NCBI GenBank assembly: GCA_027031325.1
Contig: JALVRI010000034.1
Coordinates: forward strand, 1-7,649
Reading direction: 5' to 3'
DNA length: 7,649 nt
DNA from: Desulfobacteraceae bacterium
GTDB lineage: Bacteria; Desulfobacterota; Desulfobacteria; Desulfobacterales; Desulfosarcinaceae
The notes below the pieces were generated by a model that saw nothing but the letters and a program-made list of their open reading frames with translations, was not told the DNA's origin and ran no database searches. Below, in pieces: positions 4,544 through 7,649 of the stretch (position 1 is the stretch's first letter; every line of letters begins with the position of its first letter). The translations under genes and the position numbers were made by a program.

Positions 4544-6991
4544 ATGCGCCTCAGGCCGATTCTGCTGGTGTTGTCTTTTCTTGCCTTTGTTTCGGCCTCC
4601 ATCGGGGGCTTCCTCTACTATACTTCCCTGCGTCAGGCAGCTTACCAGAGTGCCAGAAGGCAGGTAGTCCAGCAGGCAGCCTTGATTCGCAAGAGCCTGG
4701 CGGCCTTTTTGTCGGAAAACACGAAAACCGTGGCCACCCTGGCCGGTATGCAGGATCTGGCAAAGGCCTTGAGCGGCTCCAACCATCGTTTCATCGATCA
4801 AGCCAATGCCATCCTGGACCATTTTCAGGCTACCCTGGGAGTCGATGTCTGCTACCTGATGGATCGGCGCGGAATTACCATCGCTTCCAGTAATCGCAGG
4901 GCAAAAGACAGTTTCGTGGGTAAGGATTTCAGTTTCAGGCCTTACTTCAAAAAGGCAATTTCCGGGCAGCCCGCCAGCTACCTGGCCCTGGGAACCACAT
5001 CCGGGCGCCGGGGGGTTTATCATAGCTATCCGGTATACGATCCCCGGACAAAGGTCGTGCTTGGGGTGGCGGTGATAAAAAGTTCGATTGAAGAAACCGA
5101 GAAACGGCTTGGCCTGCCTCCGGACGATGTCGTCCTGGTGACAGATCCCCGGGGGGTCGTGTTTATTTCCAACCGGCCCCAGTGGCTTTTTCACCACGTC
5201 TGGCCCCTTTCCAAGTCAGAAAAAGACCTCATCGGCCGCGAGCGCCAGTTCGGCAAGGGGCCTTGGCGCTGGATAGGATTTGAAAAGATTGATTCCTACC
5301 ATGCCAGGAACCGGGACGGCGAGGTGTTTTTCATGCACCAGGAGCCGGTAGATATGTTTACCGGCTGGAAAATTATTCACTTGAGCAGCCGCAAGGCCAT
5401 CGGCAAGGCGCTATCGGCTCCCCTGCTACGGGCAGCCGGTCCGCTGATAGCGGTGCTCTGCATTTTGATCGGTGTCTCGGTCTTGATTCTATATCGCAAG
5501 GCCAGCCGGGAAATCGTTCGCCGCCGGACTGCGGAGCAGGCCCTGCGCCAAAGCGAAGCCCGCTACCGTTTTTTGTATCATCATACCCCGGCCATGCTCC
5601 ACTCCATCGATCTGGAAGGCAAGCTGGTCTCGGTAAGCGACTACTGGATAGAAACCATGGGTTATTCCCGCCGGGATGTAATCGGCCGTCCGCTTACCGA
5701 TTTCATGAGCCCTGAATCCCGGCAATACGCTGAAGCGAGGGTTATGCCGGAGTTTTTTCGCAACGGTTTCTGCAAGGATGTGCCTTATCGTTTCGTAAAG
5801 AAAGATGGGCGGGTTATGGATGTATTGCTTTCAGCCATAGCCGACCGGGATGATCAGGGTAATATCCAGCGGACCCTGGCCGTATCGATAGACGTGACCG
5901 AGCGCAAGCGGGCGGAAGAAGCCCTGCGCCGTGCCCAGGCAAAGCTCAAGCGTTATTCGCAGGACCTGGAACAACAGGTTCGCAAGCGGACGAGCGAAAT
6001 TGCAGCCATTTTGAAGTACACTCCGGCGGTGATCTACATGAAGGACCAGCATGGGCATTTTGTCCTCGTCAATTCGCGTTACGAAGAGCTGTTCGGTGTC
6101 AGCCAGGAGAAGGTGCGCGGCAAGGATCCAGATCTGCTGGAACTTCCTTCCTCGGCGGTCAAGCTGCACCGTTATGATGATGCCGTCCTCGAAAACGGTG
6201 AAATTTACGAGCTGGAGGACAATATCCGGGTGGACGGATCAGAACACACCTACCTGACGGTCAAGTTCCCGATTTACGGCGATGACCGGGAACTGCTGGG
6301 GGTTTGCGGAATAGCAACCGATATTTCGGCTGAAAAGCGCGCCCAGGCCCAGTTGCGACGGCTTTCGGCCGCCATCATGGACAGCCAGGAGAAAGAAAGG
6401 GCCGCCATCGCACGCGAATTGCACGACGAACTGGGGCAGGTATTGACCGCCTTGCGGATGGATGCCGTCTGGTTGTCAAAGCGATTGCACAACAAGGAGC
6501 CCGATTCCGCCTTGCGGGCCCGGCAGATGTGCAGCCTGATCGACAGGACCATTGAAGAGGTAAAGGGCATGGCGGTCAGGTTGAGGCCGGGAGTCCTGGA
6601 TCATTTAGGCCTGGTTGATGCCCTGGAATGGTACACGGCCGAGTTCGAGCGCCGGGCACAGATACCCTGTCTCTTTGAACATAAAGGGATCTCGCGTCTT
6701 GACGGCACCATAGCCACGGCGGTATACCGGATCGCCCAGGAGGCCCTGACCAATGTGGCTCGTCATGCGGGGGCGACTAAGGTGGAGGTCAAGCTGGCAT
6801 GGCAGAAAGAGCGGCTTGTCTTGTCTGTCAGCGATGACGGAAAGGGTTTCAACCCGGATCGTCTCGATGACAACCAGGGACTGGGCCTTGCCGGGATGCG
6901 CGAAAGAGCTTCCCTGGTTTCCGGCAAGCTGGAGGTGGATTCGGCTCCCGGCCGGGGAACCTGTATCGTACTGAAGGTGCCTATCGCCTGA
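4544..6991 (+). CDS. Membrane sensor histidine kinase: DctB-like Cache, two PAS domains, HisKA_3 and HATPase
   Basis: Sensor kinase of a two-component system, 815 residues. Layout: first membrane segment about 5-27; periplasmic double-Cache-like sensor about 30-285; second membrane segment about 294-317; PAS with PAC about 333-452; predicted coiled-coil linker about 453-486; second PAS about 484-597; HisKA_3 dimerisation domain with ELHDELGQ and phospho-acceptor His627; HATPase with N-box Glu733/Asn737 (QEALTNVARHA), G1 box DDGKG (764-768) and G2 box GLGLAGMRERA (779-789). The core is complete, so an active NarL/DesK-class kinase is expected. The periplasmic part has DctB-type features: SFVGKDFSFRPYF (123-135), ALGTTSGRRG (148-157), GVAVIKSS (174-181) and VTDPRGVVFISNRPQWL (199-215). 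DctB itself, however, has a HisKA core paired with an NtrC-type regulator. There is no clear Shine-Dalgarno; coupling to livF is likely. The ligand is inferred to be a small carboxylate. Confidence 0.94.
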   Translation: MRLRPILLVLSFLAFVSASIGGFLYYTSLRQAAYQSARRQVVQQAALIRKSLAAFLSENTKTVATLAGMQDLAKALSGSNHRFIDQANAILDHFQATLGVDVCYLMDRRGITIASSNRRAKDSFVGKDFSFRPYFKKAISGQPASYLALGTTSGRRGVYHSYPVYDPRTKVVLGVAVIKSSIEETEKRLGLPPDDVVLVTDPRGVVFISNRPQWLFHHVWPLSKSEKDLIGRERQFGKGPWRWIGFEKIDSYHARNRDGEVFFMHQEPVDMFTGWKIIHLSSRKAIGKALSAPLLRAAGPLIAVLCILIGVSVLILYRKASREIVRRRTAEQALRQSEARYRFLYHHTPAMLHSIDLEGKLVSVSDYWIETMGYSRRDVIGRPLTDFMSPESRQYAEARVMPEFFRNGFCKDVPYRFVKKDGRVMDVLLSAIADRDDQGNIQRTLAVSIDVTERKRAEEALRRAQAKLKRYSQDLEQQVRKRTSEIAAILKYTPAVIYMKDQHGHFVLVNSRYEELFGVSQEKVRGKDPDLLELPSSAVKLHRYDDAVLENGEIYELEDNIRVDGSEHTYLTVKFPIYGDDRELLGVCGIATDISAEKRAQAQLRRLSAAIMDSQEKERAAIARELHDELGQVLTALRMDAVWLSKRLHNKEPDSALRARQMCSLIDRTIEEVKGMAVRLRPGVLDHLGLVDALEWYTAEFERRAQIPCLFEHKGISRLDGTIATAVYRIAQEALTNVARHAGATKVEVKLAWQKERLVLSVSDDGKGFNPDRLDDNQGLGLAGMRERASLVSGKLEVDSAPGRGTCIVLKVPIA

Positions 6992-7010
6992 ATTTGAGCC
7001 GGAGAATACC

Positions 7011-7649
7011 ATGATCAAAGTACTTTTGGCCGACGATCACAGCATTGTGCGGGCCGGCTTGCGGCGGATAATCGAAGACAGCGGCGACATGCAGGTGGTA
7101 GCCGAGGCGGCCGACGGCAAGGAGGCCTTGGCCAGGATACGCAGCCAGCGGCCCGATGTGGCTGTAATCGATATTTCAATGCCCGATATGGACGGACTGG
7201 AGGTTATCCGACGTATCAAGCATGAAATTCCGCAGCTGCCGATCCTGGTGTTGACCATGCACGCCGAGCAGCAGTACGTCGTGCGGGCCATCGAGGCCGG
7301 TGCCATGGGCTATGTGACCAAGCAGTCGGCCCCTGAAAAACTGGTGGATGCCATCCGCAAGGTAAATGCCGGTTCGCGTTACCTGACGGCCGAGGCGGCC
7401 GAGGCCCTGGCCGTCCAGGTGGCCCGGGGACAAAAAGGCGGTTCGGCTCTCGATTCCCTTTCCACCCGCGAGTTACAGGTACTGCGACGCCTGGCCCTGG
7501 GCCATACCAACCGCGAGATCGCTTCGGCTTACAATATCAGTATCAAGACAGTCGATACCTACCGTTTCCGGCTGTTGAAAAAACTCAACCTGCGCAACAA
7601 CGCCGAGCTTTCCCGTTTTGCCATCCAGAACAACCTGGTGGAACCCTGA
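7011..7649 (+). CDS. NarL/FixJ-family response regulator with LuxR-type HTH
   Basis: DNA-binding partner of the upstream kinase; 212 residues, complete, with its stop on the last base of the window. Receiver domain about 1-120: acidic pair Asp8-Asp9, phospho-acceptor Asp54 in AVIDISMPDMDG, switch Thr82 in LVLTMH, and conserved Lys104. A linker at 121-147 leads to a LuxR-type helix-turn-helix, about 148-207, with LSTRELQVLRRLALGHTNRE and recognition helix around SIKTVDTYRFRLLKKL (177-192). All receiver residues needed for phosphorylation are present. GGAG (7001-7004) is 6 bases before the ATG, and the gene starts 19 bases after the kinase stop, so the two are co-transcribed. HisKA_3 kinases normally pair with this regulator class, which supports cognate pairing. 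The target is unknown; the liv operon promoter, outside the window, is the natural candidate. Confidence 0.96.
   Translation: MIKVLLADDHSIVRAGLRRIIEDSGDMQVVAEAADGKEALARIRSQRPDVAVIDISMPDMDGLEVIRRIKHEIPQLPILVLTMHAEQQYVVRAIEAGAMGYVTKQSAPEKLVDAIRKVNAGSRYLTAEAAEALAVQVARGQKGGSALDSLSTRELQVLRRLALGHTNREIASAYNISIKTVDTYRFRLLKKLNLRNNAELSRFAIQNNLVEP

Noticed and set aside
4493..5197. Minus-strand open frame (234 codons) opposite the kinase N-terminal region
   Set aside because: The plus-strand kinase has coherent Cache features through the whole stretch, and the antisense product has no recognisable motif.

Overview
The window is a compact, single-strand gene cluster with no mobile elements, RNA genes or CRISPR arrays that I can see. 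It encodes a branched-chain-amino-acid-type (HAAT/Liv family) ABC importer, followed directly by a two-component signalling pair. The base composition is moderately GC-rich, the Shine-Dalgarno sites are good, and the transporter genes are tightly packed. The kinase is long, with several sensor domains. Together these suggest a Gram-negative bacterium with a flexible metabolism, possibly a deltaproteobacterium/Desulfobacterota. That placement is an impression from gene style, not a demonstrated assignment.

Layout: 1-1071 is the 3' part of a periplasmic substrate-binding protein gene whose start lies upstream of the window. 1072-1228 is a 157-base gap with a strong perfect hairpin (1173-1212) just before the next ribosome binding site. 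1229-2104 is livH and 2136-3101 is livM (the two permeases). 3121-3840 is livG and 3833-4537 is livF (the two ATPases, overlapping by 8 bases). 4544-6991 is a membrane sensor kinase with a DctB-like periplasmic Cache region, two PAS domains and a HisKA_3/HATPase core. 7011-7649 is a NarL/FixJ-type response regulator that ends on the last base of the window. No stretch over 300 bases lacks a gene.

How they would work together: the binding protein captures a small solute in the periplasm, LivH/LivM form the membrane channel, and LivG/LivF hydrolyse ATP to drive uptake. The kinase gene starts 6 bases after livF, with no convincing Shine-Dalgarno of its own, so it is probably co-transcribed and translationally coupled to the transporter. 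The kinase/regulator pair plausibly senses the transported compound or a related one and controls this operon.

The most notable point is the mix of parts. The sensor's periplasmic region resembles DctB, the C4-dicarboxylate sensor, but its output is of the NarL/LuxR type and it sits in a Liv-type transporter operon. By eye, the binding protein also seems to lack the acidic residue that LivJ uses to hold the amino group of amino acids. The real ligand may therefore be an organic acid rather than leucine, isoleucine or valine. This is a hypothesis.
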